Assembly (NCBI RefSeq): GCF_017495225.1
Contig: NZ_JAFEIG010000014.1
Location: 1 to 64,000, forward strand
Reading direction: 5' to 3'
From: Daejeonella sp.
Lineage (GTDB): Bacteria > Bacteroidota > Bacteroidia > Sphingobacteriales > Sphingobacteriaceae
Length of the DNA: 64,000 nt
The position numbers and the translations under genes were made by a program. The notes under the pieces are model-generated. The model made no database searches. It saw only the letters and a program-made list of their open reading frames with translations, and was not told the DNA's origin. This document shows positions 43,680-54,582 of the stretch, one piece after another (positions within the stretch are counted from its first letter, which is position 1; the number at the start of each line of letters is the position of its first letter).

Positions 43680-44447
43680 TTAATCTACAATAGTAACGGT
43701 TACGCCCATGCTTTGAAGCTGATTTACAGTATGTTCGGAAATGCCACTATCAGTGATGATATGATCAATTTCATCAATATTGCAAATTTTCCCGAAGCCT
43801 CTTTTGCCAAATTTTGTAGAATCTGTTAAGACTATGGTTTTTTGGGAGACACTTATCATTTGTCTGTTCAAATGAGCTTCCATCATATTGGTAGTAGTTA
43901 AACCAAATTCTAAATCAATACCATCTACGCCTATAAATAATTTGCTGCAGAAAAAATCATTGAGAATTGCCTCAGAATAGGGCCCCATAACAGATGATGA
44001 GCTCTTTCTAAGGATTCCGCCTAACTGCATTACTTCTGTATTTGGATGATGAGATAATTCGAGTGCAACATTTAATGCAGAAGTTATGACTGTGAGGGGC
44101 AAGTTTAATGGAATACATTTTGCAAAGGCTAATACTGAAGTTCCTGATGCAATAATAATAGAATCGTTTTCAGTTACGAGCTTTGCAGCTGCTTGTCCGA
44201 TGTTCAACTTTTCGTCAGATTGCAATTGCTCCTTTTCATTCACAGAGCGATCTACAGTATATGGATTAGTTAATGTTGCACCACCATGTATTTTAAAAAG
44301 CAAACTTTTATCTTCAAGAAGTTTTAAATCCTTTCGAATTGTTACAGATGAGACTTTTAATTCATTACATAAATCTACTACATTTATGTACTGTTCTTTT
44401 TGTAGTTTTTTTATAATAAATTGATGTCTTTCAGCTAAACTGATCAT
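43680..44447 (-). CDS. glpR: DeoR-family repressor, likely GlpR
   Basis: The 255-residue protein has the DeoR helix-turn-helix at 5-55 (ERHQFIIKKLQKEQYINVVD, then LKVSSVTIRKDLKLLEDK) and the C-terminal sugar-phosphate-sensing fold (ASGTSVLAFAKCIP, FIGVDGIDLEFGLTTTNMME, DSTKFGKRGF). Divergent from the glpD-glpK-glpF operon across 150 bp, it is the likely repressor, with glycerol-3-phosphate as inducer. The gene name follows from context. Confidence 0.82.
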   Translation of the reverse strand: MISLAERHQFIIKKLQKEQYINVVDLCNELKVSSVTIRKDLKLLEDKSLLFKIHGGATLTNPYTVDRSVNEKEQLQSDEKLNIGQAAAKLVTENDSIIIASGTSVLAFAKCIPLNLPLTVITSALNVALELSHHPNTEVMQLGGILRKSSSSVMGPYSEAILNDFFCSKLFIGVDGIDLEFGLTTTNMMEAHLNRQMISVSQKTIVLTDSTKFGKRGFGKICNIDEIDHIITDSGISEHTVNQLQSMGVTVTIVD

Positions 44448-44574
44448 TTTTTGGTACTTTAACGTATTTGCAAAATAATGAAAATATTCCAGAAAAACCT
44501 ACATTTTAATAAGATATTCATTTTTATTATTTTGATTTATAATTAAAAGCTTTCGAAATGATTTCTTATAATTG

Positions 44575-44594
44575 CGTATTATTTCGTATTATTA
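44575..44594 (+). promoter_or_regulatory. tandem CGTATTATT direct repeats ahead of glpD
   Basis: Two adjacent 10-bp copies (CGTATTATTT, CGTATTATTA) end six bases before the chosen glpD ATG. Their position between divergent glpR and glpD suggests an operator. No inverted symmetry is present and the site is proposed from position only. Confidence 0.35.
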
Positions 44595-44599
44595 CTTTT

Positions 44600-46198
44600 A
44601 TGCAATATTCTAAACAAGACCGCAGTGTTTTAGAGGAAAAATTTGAGTGGGATTTAATCGTGATTGGGGGTGGAGCAACCGGCCTTGGAACAGCACTTGA
44701 TTCTGCTGCACGTGGATTTAAAACACTTTTGGTGGAGCAGTCTGATTTTGCAAAAGGTACATCTAGTAGAAGCACTAAACTTATTCATGGAGGGGTTAGA
44801 TACCTTGCTCAAGGCGATATTTCATTAGTTTACCAGGCTTTAAAGGAGCGTGGGCGACTTCAAATTAATGCCGCACATCTGGTTTCGAAAGAAGAATTTA
44901 TTATTCCTTGTTACGATTGGTTCTCTGTTATTAAATATTTAACTGGTTTAAAAATTTACGATTGGTTAGCAGGTAAATATAGTTTTGGGAAATCAAGGTT
45001 TTTGTCTCGGGCAGAGGTGCAGGAAAAAATTCCAGGATTAGTTGATAAATCGCTCACTGGAGCAATAAGCTACTTTGATGGTAAATTTGATGATTCCCGT
45101 CTCGCGGTTAATATTGCCCAAACTTGTATTGAAAATGGTGGGAATGTATTGAATTATGTTCAGGTAATTAAGCTCCTGAAAAATGTTGAAGGTAAAGTTA
45201 ATGGTGTTGAGGTCATTGATTTATTGACTAATACTTCTCATTTAGTCTATGCTAAAGTTGTTATTAATGCAACGGGTGTTTTTGTTGATGATATTTTGAA
45301 AATGAACACACCGGGTGCTGAAAAAATGGTTCGGCCAAGTCAAGGTGTTCATTTAGTTATTGATAGCAATTTTCTTGGGAGTAATTCTGCATTGATGATT
45401 CCAAAAACATCGGATAATCGTGTTCTTTTTGCGGTTCCATGGCATTCTAAATTATTAGTCGGAACCACTGATACTCCAATTCAGGAACATAGTCTTGAGC
45501 CGCGCGCGCTCGAAGAAGAGGTTAATTTCATTCTTGATACGGCATCAAAGTATTTTAAAAGAAAAATTGATAAGAAGGATGTTTTAAGTGTTTTCGCAGG
45601 TTTGAGGCCCCTTGCAGCACCTAGTAAAAATGATAGTAATGCTACTAAAGAGATTTCTAGAGATCATAAATTATTGGTTGAAAAATCAGGTTTAATTACT
45701 ATTACAGGGGGTAAATGGACTACTTATAGAAAAATGTCGGAGGAAACTGTTGATACTGCCATTCAAACGAGTAAATTAGAGGATAGAAAATGTGTAACTA
45801 AAGATTTGAAAATTCACGCTAGTACTTCATTGCAGTTGTCTGGTCATTTAGCCATTTATGGTACCGACATGGATGAAATTATTAAACTGACATATGAAAT
45901 CCCCAATGGAGCTGATCAGATACACCCTTTTTATCCCAATATTAATGCCGAGGTGATTTGGGCTGTACGTAATGAAATGGCATATACTGTGGAGGATGTT
46001 TTAGCAAGAAGAATGAGAATGCTTTTCATTGATGCAAAGGCTGCAATTGAAATGTGCCCTATGGTAGCTCAATTAATGGCTCAAGAAATGCAAAAGAGTC
46101 CGATTTGGATTGAACAACAAATCCTTGAATTTACGCAAATTGCAAGCGAATATTTATTAGAATCTTTCCATAAAAAGGAAGAAGTTATCATAATATAA
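44600..46198 (+). CDS. glpD: glycerol-3-phosphate dehydrogenase (FAD)
   Basis: This flavoprotein oxidises glycerol-3-phosphate to dihydroxyacetone phosphate at the membrane and feeds electrons to quinone. The FAD motif is [20 protein letters not shown] near residue 17, followed by [17 protein letters not shown], and the C-terminal region includes [18 protein letters not shown] choose the ATG at 44600 (533 residues). An upstream ATG at 44558 adds 14 residues unlike the family and overlaps the probable operator. Confidence 0.94.
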   Translation: MQYSKQDRSVLEEKFEWDLIVIGGGATGLGTALDSAARGFKTLLVEQSDFAKGTSSRSTKLIHGGVRYLAQGDISLVYQALKERGRLQINAAHLVSKEEFIIPCYDWFSVIKYLTGLKIYDWLAGKYSFGKSRFLSRAEVQEKIPGLVDKSLTGAISYFDGKFDDSRLAVNIAQTCIENGGNVLNYVQVIKLLKNVEGKVNGVEVIDLLTNTSHLVYAKVVINATGVFVDDILKMNTPGAEKMVRPSQGVHLVIDSNFLGSNSALMIPKTSDNRVLFAVPWHSKLLVGTTDTPIQEHSLEPRALEEEVNFILDTASKYFKRKIDKKDVLSVFAGLRPLAAPSKNDSNATKEISRDHKLLVEKSGLITITGGKWTTYRKMSEETVDTAIQTSKLEDRKCVTKDLKIHASTSLQLSGHLAIYGTDMDEIIKLTYEIPNGADQIHPFYPNINAEVIWAVRNEMAYTVEDVLARRMRMLFIDAKAAIEMCPMVAQLMAQEMQKSPIWIEQQILEFTQIASEYLLESFHKKEEVIII

Positions 46199-46205
46199 GA
46201 AAAAA

Positions 46206-47693
46206 ATGGGGGATTATATTTTATCACTTGATCAAGGTACAACGAGCTCTAGAGCCATTTTATTTGATCATGAAGGCAGTATTGTTGCAGTATCGCAGAA
46301 GGAATTTGAGCAAATTTATCCTGTTCCTGGTTGGGTTGAGCATAATCCATTGGAAATTTGGTCGACTCAAGTATCTGTAGCTACCGAGGTTTTAGCAAAA
46401 TCGGGTTTGAACTCTATTGATATCCATGCAATAGGTATCACAAACCAAAGGGAAACAACAGTTGTTTGGGATAAAGAGACTGGAGCCCCAATTTATAATG
46501 CTATTGTTTGGCAGGATCGTCGTACTTCCGATTATTGCGATTCGATTAGAACGGACTATGGAGATATGATTCGCAAGAAAACCGGACTTATCATCGACTC
46601 TTATTTTTCAGCTACAAAGGTTCGTTGGATTCTGGAAAATGTTCCCGGAGCACGCCAAAAAGCCGAGGAGGGAAAATTACTCTTTGGCACAATTGATTCT
46701 TGGTTAATTTGGAAACTTTCGGGTGGTGTTACACATGTTACTGATGTGAGTAATGCATCTAGAACGATGCTTTTCGATATAAATACGCTTGAATGGGATA
46801 AACAATTGCTTCAATTATTTAATATCCCAGCTTCGATGCTTCCTGAGGTTAAATCTTCAAGTGAAGTTTTTGGGCACACTGCAGGAAATATTCTTGCAAC
46901 AAAAATTCCAATTGCTGGAATTGCTGGTGATCAACAAGCGGCACTTTTCGGACAAATGTGTATCAAAGTAGGCATGGTAAAAAACACCTATGGAACGGGT
47001 TGTTTTATGTTGATGAATATCGGAAGTAAACCGGCTTTGTCGGCAAATAATCTCCTTACAACCATTGCTTGGAAAATTAATGGTGAGGTAACTTATGCAC
47101 TAGAAGGTGGAATATTTATTGGTGGAGCAATTGTTCAATGGTTGAGAGATGAACTTGGTTTAATTAAGTCATCTGCTGAGGTTGAAGAATTGGCTGCAAA
47201 AGTAAATGATAATGGAGGCGTTTATATTGTGCCAGCATTTGCAGGGCTTGGCGCACCTCATTGGGATCAACATGCAAGAGGAACAATCACCGGTATTACA
47301 CGCGGAACAAATTCAAGTCATTTTGCTCGTGCTGCGCTAGAAAGTATTGCCTACCAAACAATGGATGTTTTAAAATCTATGGAAGCTGACGCGGGAACGC
47401 CAATCAGTGAATTAAGGGTTGATGGTGGTGCAACGGCAAATAATATTTTGATGCAGTTTCAGGCAGATATCATGAAATGTAGAGTTATTCGTCCGGAAGT
47501 TACCGAAGTTACAGCGCTCGGTGCTGCCTACCTTGCGGGCTTGGCAACAGGTTTTTGGAAAGATGTAGCAGAGATTTCTGCTCAGTGGAAAGTAGAACGC
47601 AATTTTGAACCCCAAATTATTGAAAATCATACCGAATTAATTAATGGTTGGGAGCGCGCCGTTAAGGCCGCAAAAGCGAATGTAAGTTTATAA
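46206..47693 (+). CDS. glpK: glycerol kinase
   Basis: This enzyme phosphorylates glycerol to glycerol-3-phosphate. The 495 residues match the FGGY-kinase family: [20 protein letters not shown] at the start, [61 protein letters not shown], and [17 protein letters not shown]. It starts 7 bp past glpD. The length and motifs are complete. Confidence 0.97.
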   Translation: MGDYILSLDQGTTSSRAILFDHEGSIVAVSQKEFEQIYPVPGWVEHNPLEIWSTQVSVATEVLAKSGLNSIDIHAIGITNQRETTVVWDKETGAPIYNAIVWQDRRTSDYCDSIRTDYGDMIRKKTGLIIDSYFSATKVRWILENVPGARQKAEEGKLLFGTIDSWLIWKLSGGVTHVTDVSNASRTMLFDINTLEWDKQLLQLFNIPASMLPEVKSSSEVFGHTAGNILATKIPIAGIAGDQQAALFGQMCIKVGMVKNTYGTGCFMLMNIGSKPALSANNLLTTIAWKINGEVTYALEGGIFIGGAIVQWLRDELGLIKSSAEVEELAAKVNDNGGVYIVPAFAGLGAPHWDQHARGTITGITRGTNSSHFARAALESIAYQTMDVLKSMEADAGTPISELRVDGGATANNILMQFQADIMKCRVIRPEVTEVTALGAAYLAGLATGFWKDVAEISAQWKVERNFEPQIIENHTELINGWERAVKAAKANVSL

Positions 47694-47712
47694 ATTATTC
47701 ATATCTTCAATT

Positions 47713-48444
47713 ATGAATCCATTTTTAGCAGAATTTATAGGAACAGCATTAATGATCCTATTAGGCAACGGCGTAGTTGCTAACGTAGTTTTAACCGGAA
47801 CAAAAGGGAATGGGGGAGGCTGGATTGTAATTACCACAGCCTGGGCTCTAGCAGTTTTTGTGGCAGTTGTTGTTGCTGCTCCTTATAGTGGGGCGCATCT
47901 CAACCCAGCTGTAACCATTGCATTAGCTATTTCAGGTAAATTTGATTGGGTTCAAGTACCCATTTATATGATTGCTCAAATGCTTGGCGCAATGCTTGGC
48001 GCATTTTTGGTTTGGATTAAATACAAGGATCACTTTGCTGCCACAGATGATCAAGGACTTAAGTTAGCTGCGTTTTCTACTGGACCTGCCATTAGAAATA
48101 CAATCTCTAATTTAAGCAGTGAAATAATTGGCGCTTTTGTATTGCTTTTTGTAATATTCTATTTTACAAATGCAGAAATTATAGAAACTAAGGCACCTGT
48201 GGGTTTGGGGTCTTTAGGGGCAATTCCGGTTATGTTTTTGGTTTGGGCTATCGGACTTTCACTTGGAGGTACAACAGGATATGCAATTAATCCAGTTCGT
48301 GATTTGGGACCTAGGTTGATGCATTCTATACTTCCAGTGGCTGGCAAGGGACCAAGTGATTGGGCTTATTCTTGGATACCTGTGATTGGGCCATTAATTG
48401 GGGCTAGTCTTGCAGCATTACTTTATCTTGCCCTGAACCCTTAA
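47713..48444 (+). CDS. glpF: glycerol facilitator (aquaglyceroporin)
   Basis: This six-helix MIP channel passes glycerol across the inner membrane. The first signature is GAHLNPAVTIAL (NPA near residue 66). The second is GYAINPVRDLGPR, NPV in place of the usual NPA; the Arg of the selectivity filter is kept. The 243-residue length is normal. It follows glpK by 19 bp, and a terminator closes the operon. Confidence 0.92.
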   Translation: MNPFLAEFIGTALMILLGNGVVANVVLTGTKGNGGGWIVITTAWALAVFVAVVVAAPYSGAHLNPAVTIALAISGKFDWVQVPIYMIAQMLGAMLGAFLVWIKYKDHFAATDDQGLKLAAFSTGPAIRNTISNLSSEIIGAFVLLFVIFYFTNAEIIETKAPVGLGSLGAIPVMFLVWAIGLSLGGTTGYAINPVRDLGPRLMHSILPVAGKGPSDWAYSWIPVIGPLIGASLAALLYLALNP

Positions 48445-48470
48445 TATACACATTTTTTTTGGTTTTAACA

Positions 48471-48508
48471 AAAAAAGGTTGATGATCATTAATCCATCAA
48501 CCTTTTTT
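48471..48508. terminator. bidirectional terminator after glpF and the sulfatase
   Basis: A 14-bp stem (AAAAAAGGTTGATG / CATCAACCTTTTTT) with a 10-nt loop and A/T tracts on both sides lies between convergent operons. Confidence 0.9.
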
Positions 48509-48527
48509 AATAATAAAATTCAGTTTT

Positions 48528-50138
48528 TTATAAATTTCTTTCGAACTGTGTTTTTCTTAAATCTAAATCAGTGCCATTTAATGGAAATACATTATTGTCA
48601 TTTGCCCACTTGGTCCACATATCCTCCAATTCCTTAACTTTTTTGGGATATTTTGTTGCCAAATCTATTAATTCAGTTTTGTCATTTTTAAGATTATAGA
48701 GCTCCCATTTTCCAATATATGGGGCTATTTCTGTGCTTTTTGATACTAATTTCCAATCTTGGTAGCGGATGGCTCTATTGGCTTGATGTTCCCAATAAAG
48801 TGCGCGTTCTGGCATTTTCTCGCCTTTAAAGACTGAGAGAAGGCTTTGTCCGTTAAAGGGATTAATTTTATATCCCTTATAAGTTTCAGGATATTTGGCG
48901 CCTGCAGCTGCAAGAAAAGTAGGCATTAAATCGATGATATGTGCAGGTTCATTATCAATTACAGACCCATTTTTAGCTGTATGGCCCGGCCAACTCACAA
49001 TAAATGGGGTATGTATACCACCCTCATGTACCCTTGTTTTATATAGCCTAAATGGAGTGTTACTCAAGTTAGCCCAATTACCTCGGTAGCTTTCAAAGCT
49101 TTCATCTGAGCCCAGTTTATCGATGCTTTTATCCATAGTGCTTTTATACTCAGCACAGCCCCCATTATCGGACATGAATACAATCATGGTGTTTTGAGTC
49201 AGATTGTTTTTATCAAGTGTTGCCGTAATTCTTCCAATTCCTTGATCCATACAATCAATTTGTGCGGCATAAGTAGCCATTCTTTTAATCCAAATGGCCC
49301 TTTCACTTTTTGGAATTGAGTTCCATGCTGGGACTGAATCCTCTCGGTTACTCAATTTGTAATTCTTGTCAATTACCCCAAGTTCTAATTGCTTTTTATA
49401 ACGATCTTTTCGTAATTCCTCCCAGCCTTTTTCGTATACTTTCATATACTTTTTAATATCTTCTTCTTTTGCATGTAGAGGCCAATGTGGTGCTGTATAG
49501 GCAACATAAAGAAAGAATGGGTTTTTATCTTTTTTGCCAATATGGTCATTTATAAAGGTAGTTGCCGAGTCTGAAATGGCATCTGTATAGTAAAAATCTT
49601 TTTCAGCTTTAATCAGTTTGTTACCAGTAGTTAATGTTTTTGGGGTAAAGAAGCTTCCTGATCCATTCAAGGTTCCGAAATATCTTTCAAATCCTCTTTG
49701 TAATGGCCAATTTTCTTGAGTACCCTTCGGACGAACATTCGAACAAACGTGCCATTTTCCACACATAAAACTGTCATAGCCCGCGTGTTTTAACGCTTCA
49801 GCTATGGTTACATTATTTTTATTTAAATCGCCTTTATATCCTGGAACTCCTTGGTCAAAACCAGTCATGTATCCCATTCCAGCATTATGTGAGTACTGCC
49901 CAGTCAGTAATGAAGCTCTTGTAGGGCAACAGCGACCTGTATTATAGAATTGCTTTAATCTTACCCCTTTTTCTGCAAGTTTATCAATATTGGGAGTTTT
50001 AATTTCTGAACCATAACTTCCAATATCCGAAAAACCCATATCATCGGCCATGATGAAGATGATATTAGGTTTACTCTGCTGTGCCTTAATAAAAAAAGGA
50101 ATAATTAAAAAGAGTGCAATTAGTTTTAGCCTTTTCAT
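48528..50138 (-). CDS. type I arylsulfatase-family enzyme
   Basis: The 536-residue exported protein (signal 1-20) belongs to the alkaline-phosphatase superfamily. It has PNIIFIMADDMGFSD (metal-site Asps), the sulfatase signature RCCPTRASLLTG near residue 71 with a CxPxR formylglycine Cys, CGKWHV, and SDNGG near 322. It needs activation by a formylglycine enzyme; the only SUMF1-like protein in this window lacks catalytic Cys. It is the last gene of the susC-to-sulfatase operon, 26 bp after the SGNH hydrolase. A sulfated lipid or alcohol head group is a plausible substrate. Confidence 0.9.
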   Translation of the reverse strand: MKRLKLIALFLIIPFFIKAQQSKPNIIFIMADDMGFSDIGSYGSEIKTPNIDKLAEKGVRLKQFYNTGRCCPTRASLLTGQYSHNAGMGYMTGFDQGVPGYKGDLNKNNVTIAEALKHAGYDSFMCGKWHVCSNVRPKGTQENWPLQRGFERYFGTLNGSGSFFTPKTLTTGNKLIKAEKDFYYTDAISDSATTFINDHIGKKDKNPFFLYVAYTAPHWPLHAKEEDIKKYMKVYEKGWEELRKDRYKKQLELGVIDKNYKLSNREDSVPAWNSIPKSERAIWIKRMATYAAQIDCMDQGIGRITATLDKNNLTQNTMIVFMSDNGGCAEYKSTMDKSIDKLGSDESFESYRGNWANLSNTPFRLYKTRVHEGGIHTPFIVSWPGHTAKNGSVIDNEPAHIIDLMPTFLAAAGAKYPETYKGYKINPFNGQSLLSVFKGEKMPERALYWEHQANRAIRYQDWKLVSKSTEIAPYIGKWELYNLKNDKTELIDLATKYPKKVKELEDMWTKWANDNNVFPLNGTDLDLRKTQFERNL

Positions 50139-50164
50139 GGTATAAAAATTAAAATATCAATTTA

Positions 50165-50848
50165 TTATTTTAGATAGTTTCCTTCAAGTAATAATTTAGC
50201 CCAAACCTGATAGCCTGCTGCAGTTAGGTGTAGTCCGTCATGTGTTAATTCTGCCTTCATTCGTTTATTTTCATCCAAAAAGTGTGGATAAAGATCAATT
50301 ACATAAATCATTTTCAGATCAGCCATTTTTCTAATTGCCTCATTCACAAGAAGAATATGCTCGTCTTTGCCATAATGATTTTTGAATTTTTCGAAGGTGT
50401 GATTGACTGGCATAAGGGTATGAAGGTAGATTTTAGTATTTGGGCTTTCCGTTCTAATTCCACTAACTATTTTCCGATAGTTTGTAAGAATTTGTTTGTC
50501 TGGGATATTTCTCGAAATATCATTAATTCCAATTAACAGGAATATTTTGGCGGGTTTAGTATCAGTAATGTCTTTTAATCGTTCCAATATACCAAAAGTG
50601 ATATCACCCGATATACCTCGATTTTTTACATTTTCTGATTGTAAAAGTTCTTGCCAATCAGTATTGGCTGTAATGCTGTTCCCCAAGAAAACGATATCTT
50701 TTATAGAGCTTTTATAGCTTTTAAATTGTTCTCTTTTTATTGAGAATGTAGCTGGACGAAAAGTACTATCCCATACGGAAGTTTGAGCATTAGATGCAAA
50801 TCCTGAACAAATTAATAATGCAATAAGAAATAATTTAACGATTTTCAT
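50165..50848 (-). CDS. exported SGNH/GDSL hydrolase
   Basis: The protein has a signal peptide and the SGNH blocks: [10 protein letters not shown] (block I with Ser), [14 protein letters not shown] (Gly block), [11 protein letters not shown] (Asn block), and [12 protein letters not shown] (Asp/His). I take the ATG at 50848 (227 residues) because the signal begins there; in-frame ATGs at 50857 and 50878 also exist. It overlaps the 3' end of glpT. In this operon it could deacylate lysophospholipids to glycerophosphodiesters for GlpQ. That is inference. Confidence 0.87.
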   Translation of the reverse strand: MKIVKLFLIALLICSGFASNAQTSVWDSTFRPATFSIKREQFKSYKSSIKDIVFLGNSITANTDWQELLQSENVKNRGISGDITFGILERLKDITDTKPAKIFLLIGINDISRNIPDKQILTNYRKIVSGIRTESPNTKIYLHTLMPVNHTFEKFKNHYGKDEHILLVNEAIRKMADLKMIYVIDLYPHFLDENKRMKAELTHDGLHLTAAGYQVWAKLLLEGNYLK

Positions 50849-52196
50849 TGTGGTCATTTTGTAAACGAAGATTAACAATTTCTCGATTCCAAGTAAAAGC
50901 TGTGAATATAATTGACAGAGTACAAGCTAAGATTATGACAATGAATCCACCATCCCATCCCCATTGATCAACAACAAATCCCATAGCAATATTTGCGAAT
51001 AGGGCACCACCAAGATATCCAAAAAGGCCTGTTAAGCCGGCAGCAGTACCGGCAGCTTTCTTCGGTACTAAATCTAAGGCTTGAACGCCGATGAGCATAA
51101 CGGGACCATAAATAAGAAATCCAATGGTAACTAAGGCCAAATTATCTACCAATATATTTCCTGGAGGGTTTTGCCAATAAACTAATACGGCGATTAATAC
51201 TAAAATCATGTAAATGATTGTTGCTGGTGCTCTTCTTCCTTTAAACACTTTATCGCTTATCCAGCCGCATAAAAGTGTTCCAGGAATACCGGCATATTCG
51301 TAGGCAAAATAAGCCCAACCTGTTTCTTTAACACTAAATCCTTTGGCTTCTTCCAAATAAGTTGGCGACCAATCTAAAATGCCATATCTAACTAAGTAAA
51401 CAAAGGCGTTGGCTATGGCAATGTACCAAAGCATTCGGTTGTTAAAAACATAATTGAAGAAGATTTCTTTTGCACTAAACTCTTTTTCATGTGCTTTTGA
51501 ATAATTCAATGGATAGTCATTTTTGTACTCTTCGATAGGTGGTAATCCGCAAGATTGTGGAGTATCTCGAATTAAAATATATGCAATTAAGGCAACAAAA
51601 AGTGCCACCATACCAGGGAAATAAAGCTTACTTTCCCAATCTGAAAAAAGAGCAATGGCGATTATGGCTGCCGGACCAATTAATCCGCCACCCACATTAT
51701 GCGCAACATTCCATATTGACATTTTTGTTCCTCTTTCCTTTGTAGAGAACCAGTGAACCATAACCCTTCCGCTTGCAGGCCATCCCATTCCTTGAAACCA
51801 TCCATTGATAAATAATAGGATGAACATGAACGTAATGGATGATGTTGCGAAGGGAACTAATCCCATAAAAATCATGGTGAAAGCTGATAAAACCAATCCT
51901 GCAGTTAGGAAATTTCTCGCATTACTTCGGTCTGAGATATTTCCCATTAAAAATTTACTGAGTCCGTAAGCAATTGAAACCCCAGATAGTGCAAATCCTA
52001 ATTGGGTTTTTGTATACCCTTGATCTATTAAATCGGGCATTACTAGCGAGAAGTTTTTTCTTACTAAATAATATCCAGCGTATCCGATAAATATTCCTAG
52101 AAAGACCTTTAAACGCAGTTTTTTATATTCTGGATCCCTGCGATTCAATGGAATAACCTCTTTGTGTTTTGCGGGTTGAAAAATGTTAAAATTCAT
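50835..52196 (-). CDS. glpT: glycerol-3-phosphate transporter (MFS)
   Basis: This 453-residue 12-helix major facilitator belongs to the organophosphate:phosphate antiporter family: [20 protein letters not shown] near residue 33, [39 protein letters not shown], and [13 protein letters not shown]. The YYLVRKNFS motif with its Arg is the substrate-phosphate site region of GlpT and UhpT. GlpT identity is favoured because GlpQ is encoded 6 bp upstream. Confidence 0.9.
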   Translation of the reverse strand: MNFNIFQPAKHKEVIPLNRRDPEYKKLRLKVFLGIFIGYAGYYLVRKNFSLVMPDLIDQGYTKTQLGFALSGVSIAYGLSKFLMGNISDRSNARNFLTAGLVLSAFTMIFMGLVPFATSSITFMFILLFINGWFQGMGWPASGRVMVHWFSTKERGTKMSIWNVAHNVGGGLIGPAAIIAIALFSDWESKLYFPGMVALFVALIAYILIRDTPQSCGLPPIEEYKNDYPLNYSKAHEKEFSAKEIFFNYVFNNRMLWYIAIANAFVYLVRYGILDWSPTYLEEAKGFSVKETGWAYFAYEYAGIPGTLLCGWISDKVFKGRRAPATIIYMILVLIAVLVYWQNPPGNILVDNLALVTIGFLIYGPVMLIGVQALDLVPKKAAGTAAGLTGLFGYLGGALFANIAMGFVVDQWGWDGGFIVIILACTLSIIFTAFTWNREIVNLRLQNDHNENR

Positions 52197-52202
52197 GGAA
52201 TA

Positions 52203-53105
52203 TTAATTTGTTAATAGATTTGGGTAGTCTGATATAATTCCATCAACACCCATGGCTTTGAATTTATTTATTTCTGCTTTTGTGTTTACAGTCCAAACAA
52301 TAACTTTCATGCCTTGTTCCTTGCATTTTTTCAAGTAGTCAGGATTTACAAGTTTGTAATTTGGACTGATGATAAAGGGTTTAAATCCAAGGTTTTGCAT
52401 GTTTTCCTCTAAGCTTTTTTTGTTTTCTATTAAGAATGAAGTTTTGATATAAGGATATTTTTTATTTATGACTTGGAGGGTTCTTACGTCAAATGATTGA
52501 ATGACAACATATGGGATTATTTTTTTACTTTCTAATACCTCAACGAGTAGGTCAACGAATTTCTCCGGATTTGGGTGAAAAATATTGTCCCCATCAGCCG
52601 CACTTTTTGTTTCGATATTATAAAATACCTGCTTTTTGCCATTAAACTTAATATGAGTCTGTACTGAGTCAATAAGTTCGGATAGGAGGGGCATATATGT
52701 TTTAATCTTTATTTGCTCAGGAAATTTGGCGTTAATTTTTGATCCAGCATCATATTTTTTAATCGTGGAATACTCCATTTGATAAAATGGATATTTTTTA
52801 TTGTCCGATTCCGGAATTTCTTGACCTTCAGAATCAAGAATGAAACTTGGATTTACATGATGATCATGTGATAAAAATACTTGGCCATCCTTACTGATGT
52901 GCGTATCCATTTCAAGAGTAGTTACTCCGAGGTCAATTGCCGATTTCATCGCAGGAATAGTGTTTTCTGGCATTAAACCTCTTCCGCCACGATGAGCTTC
53001 AATTGAAAAATTAGGAAATGAAATAGATTCATTTACTAATTTTTTGGTTTTGCAGCCTCCAAATAAAACTAGTGCAAAACTGATTGTTAAACTTATTTTT
53101 TTCAT
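52203..53105 (-). CDS. glpQ: glycerophosphodiester phosphodiesterase lipoprotein
   Basis: This enzyme cleaves glycerophosphodiesters to glycerol-3-phosphate and an alcohol in the periplasm. The 300-residue protein has a lipobox (LFGGC, Cys18) and family motifs: EAHRGGRGLMPENT near 37, LEMDTHISKDGQVFLSHDHH near 66 and a C-terminal VIWTVNTKAEINKF. It is tightly coupled to the upstream phosphoesterase (3 bp) and downstream glpT (6 bp). Confidence 0.93.
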   Translation of the reverse strand: MKKISLTISFALVLFGGCKTKKLVNESISFPNFSIEAHRGGRGLMPENTIPAMKSAIDLGVTTLEMDTHISKDGQVFLSHDHHVNPSFILDSEGQEIPESDNKKYPFYQMEYSTIKKYDAGSKINAKFPEQIKIKTYMPLLSELIDSVQTHIKFNGKKQVFYNIETKSAADGDNIFHPNPEKFVDLLVEVLESKKIIPYVVIQSFDVRTLQVINKKYPYIKTSFLIENKKSLEENMQNLGFKPFIISPNYKLVNPDYLKKCKEQGMKVIVWTVNTKAEINKFKAMGVDGIISDYPNLLTN

Positions 53106-53108
53106 AAT

Positions 53109-54518
53109 TTAAAAAGATGATGATGCTTCATATTTTCTTCCAAAGCGATCTGTTGCAACAACTTTAACTTTATTGATTTCCGGACCAAATTGACTCACAA
53201 ACATATGCATATTTAGTTTCGGTTCTGCAAATCCACGACTTGCAGGCATATCTTTTCCTTTATAAAGTTTTACAGCAGTTGGGTCATAGGCCTTTTGATT
53301 TTCAAGCAATCCCATGTATTTATCGTCGAGAAAATATTCAACTTTCCATTGTGGATCCCAATTCCATACATTTACAATTAAGCGTTTTTGATTATTTAAA
53401 GTATCTAAATTGAGACTCATTTGGTGTGAAGAAGGGAATCCGGTTGATTTATAGTGCCATTTAAGCTCTGTGCCATCAACTTCATATATTCCATAACCTC
53501 TAGGTGCACCATCCTCACAGATTGGGCCAGTCCACCATGCCCCACAAACAGTTCCATGGGTGTGTTCATAAACTCCATTTTTCTCAGTATTGGTATTGTT
53601 ATGGGTATGGCCAGTCATGATATGGACATTTTTGAATTCACTGATCAGATTGTAAAGTTCAATGTTGTTTTTTACTGAATTATGAATAGGAATATGGGCA
53701 GAAATAATTATTAAACTATCCTTAGAGATATTTTTAAGGTCGTTTTTAACCCAATTTAATTGCTCTTGAGAAATATACCCATCATAGAGTCGATCTTTAC
53801 CTAAGTATCTTACATCATCAAGAACAATGTAATGCGCTTTGCCACGGTTAAATGAATAATATGTAGGCCCATAAATCTCTTTGAATGTTTGATCAGATGT
53901 TTCATCTCCACCAAGTTTATAATTCATGTCATGGTTGCCAAGTACTTGATGAAAGGGGATGCCCATTTCATTAACCGCTTCACTATAGTCTTTAAAAAAG
54001 CTCAGATCGTCCCAAACTAAGTCGCCTACCGATATTCCATGGATTAATGCTCCTTTTGGAAGACTTGCAAGGTATTGCTTTACATCTGGGACAGATGTAG
54101 TCATCATTTGGGTAACGTCACTTTTGTTTTTTACTTGAGGATCTGCCCAAATGATAAATTGATGCTTCGAATCATTTTTATTTAGTTTTTCCAAATTGAA
54201 ATCGTAGTTTTCTTTCGATTCCAGCTTTTGAAAGGATGTTACTAAATTATTTTTGGTTAAAAATTTATAGCCTGCAGGTGTGCTGATATAAACAAATTTA
54301 GCATCAGGATGTGATGTAAAAGAGTAATTTCCATCATGATCTGTGAGTATAATTGTGTAACCATCAGTAACCGCAACTCCTGATAATCCTTTATTTCCGT
54401 TCTTTACACAACCTGAAATTTTTTGAGTTATTTTAAGTTTAAATGGATAAGCATCAAAGCTAATTGCTAGCCAGCCCGTAAGCAGGCCAAGTTTGGTAAC
54501 AAAGGATCTTCTATTCAT
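53109..54518 (-). CDS. exported calcineurin-like metallophosphoesterase
   Basis: The 469-residue protein has an export signal, an N-terminal beta domain of the carboxypeptidase-regulatory type (GLSGVAVTDGYTIILTDHDG near 43), a central metallophosphoesterase with metal-ligand motifs IWADPQ, GDLVWD, VLGNHDMN and GHTHNN, and a C-terminal beta domain. It is encoded directly before glpQ and after susD, so it probably removes phosphate from products captured by the outer-membrane system. Confidence 0.87.
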   Translation of the reverse strand: MNRRSFVTKLGLLTGWLAISFDAYPFKLKITQKISGCVKNGNKGLSGVAVTDGYTIILTDHDGNYSFTSHPDAKFVYISTPAGYKFLTKNNLVTSFQKLESKENYDFNLEKLNKNDSKHQFIIWADPQVKNKSDVTQMMTTSVPDVKQYLASLPKGALIHGISVGDLVWDDLSFFKDYSEAVNEMGIPFHQVLGNHDMNYKLGGDETSDQTFKEIYGPTYYSFNRGKAHYIVLDDVRYLGKDRLYDGYISQEQLNWVKNDLKNISKDSLIIISAHIPIHNSVKNNIELYNLISEFKNVHIMTGHTHNNTNTEKNGVYEHTHGTVCGAWWTGPICEDGAPRGYGIYEVDGTELKWHYKSTGFPSSHQMSLNLDTLNNQKRLIVNVWNWDPQWKVEYFLDDKYMGLLENQKAYDPTAVKLYKGKDMPASRGFAEPKLNMHMFVSQFGPEINKVKVVATDRFGRKYEASSSF

Positions 54519-54532
54519 AAAACAATTATATA

Positions 54533-54565
54533 CAATAAAGGATACCTTTTGGGTATCCTTTATTG
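54533..54565 (-). terminator. intra-operon hairpin between susD and the phosphoesterase
   Basis: A 14-bp perfect stem (CAATAAAGGATACC / GGTATCCTTTATTG) with a 5-nt loop lies in the 64-bp gap. The tract after it is only weakly U-rich, so it may cause partial termination or stabilise the susCD mRNA rather than end it. Confidence 0.6.
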
Positions 54566-54582
54566 CTAATTTAAATTTTTAA

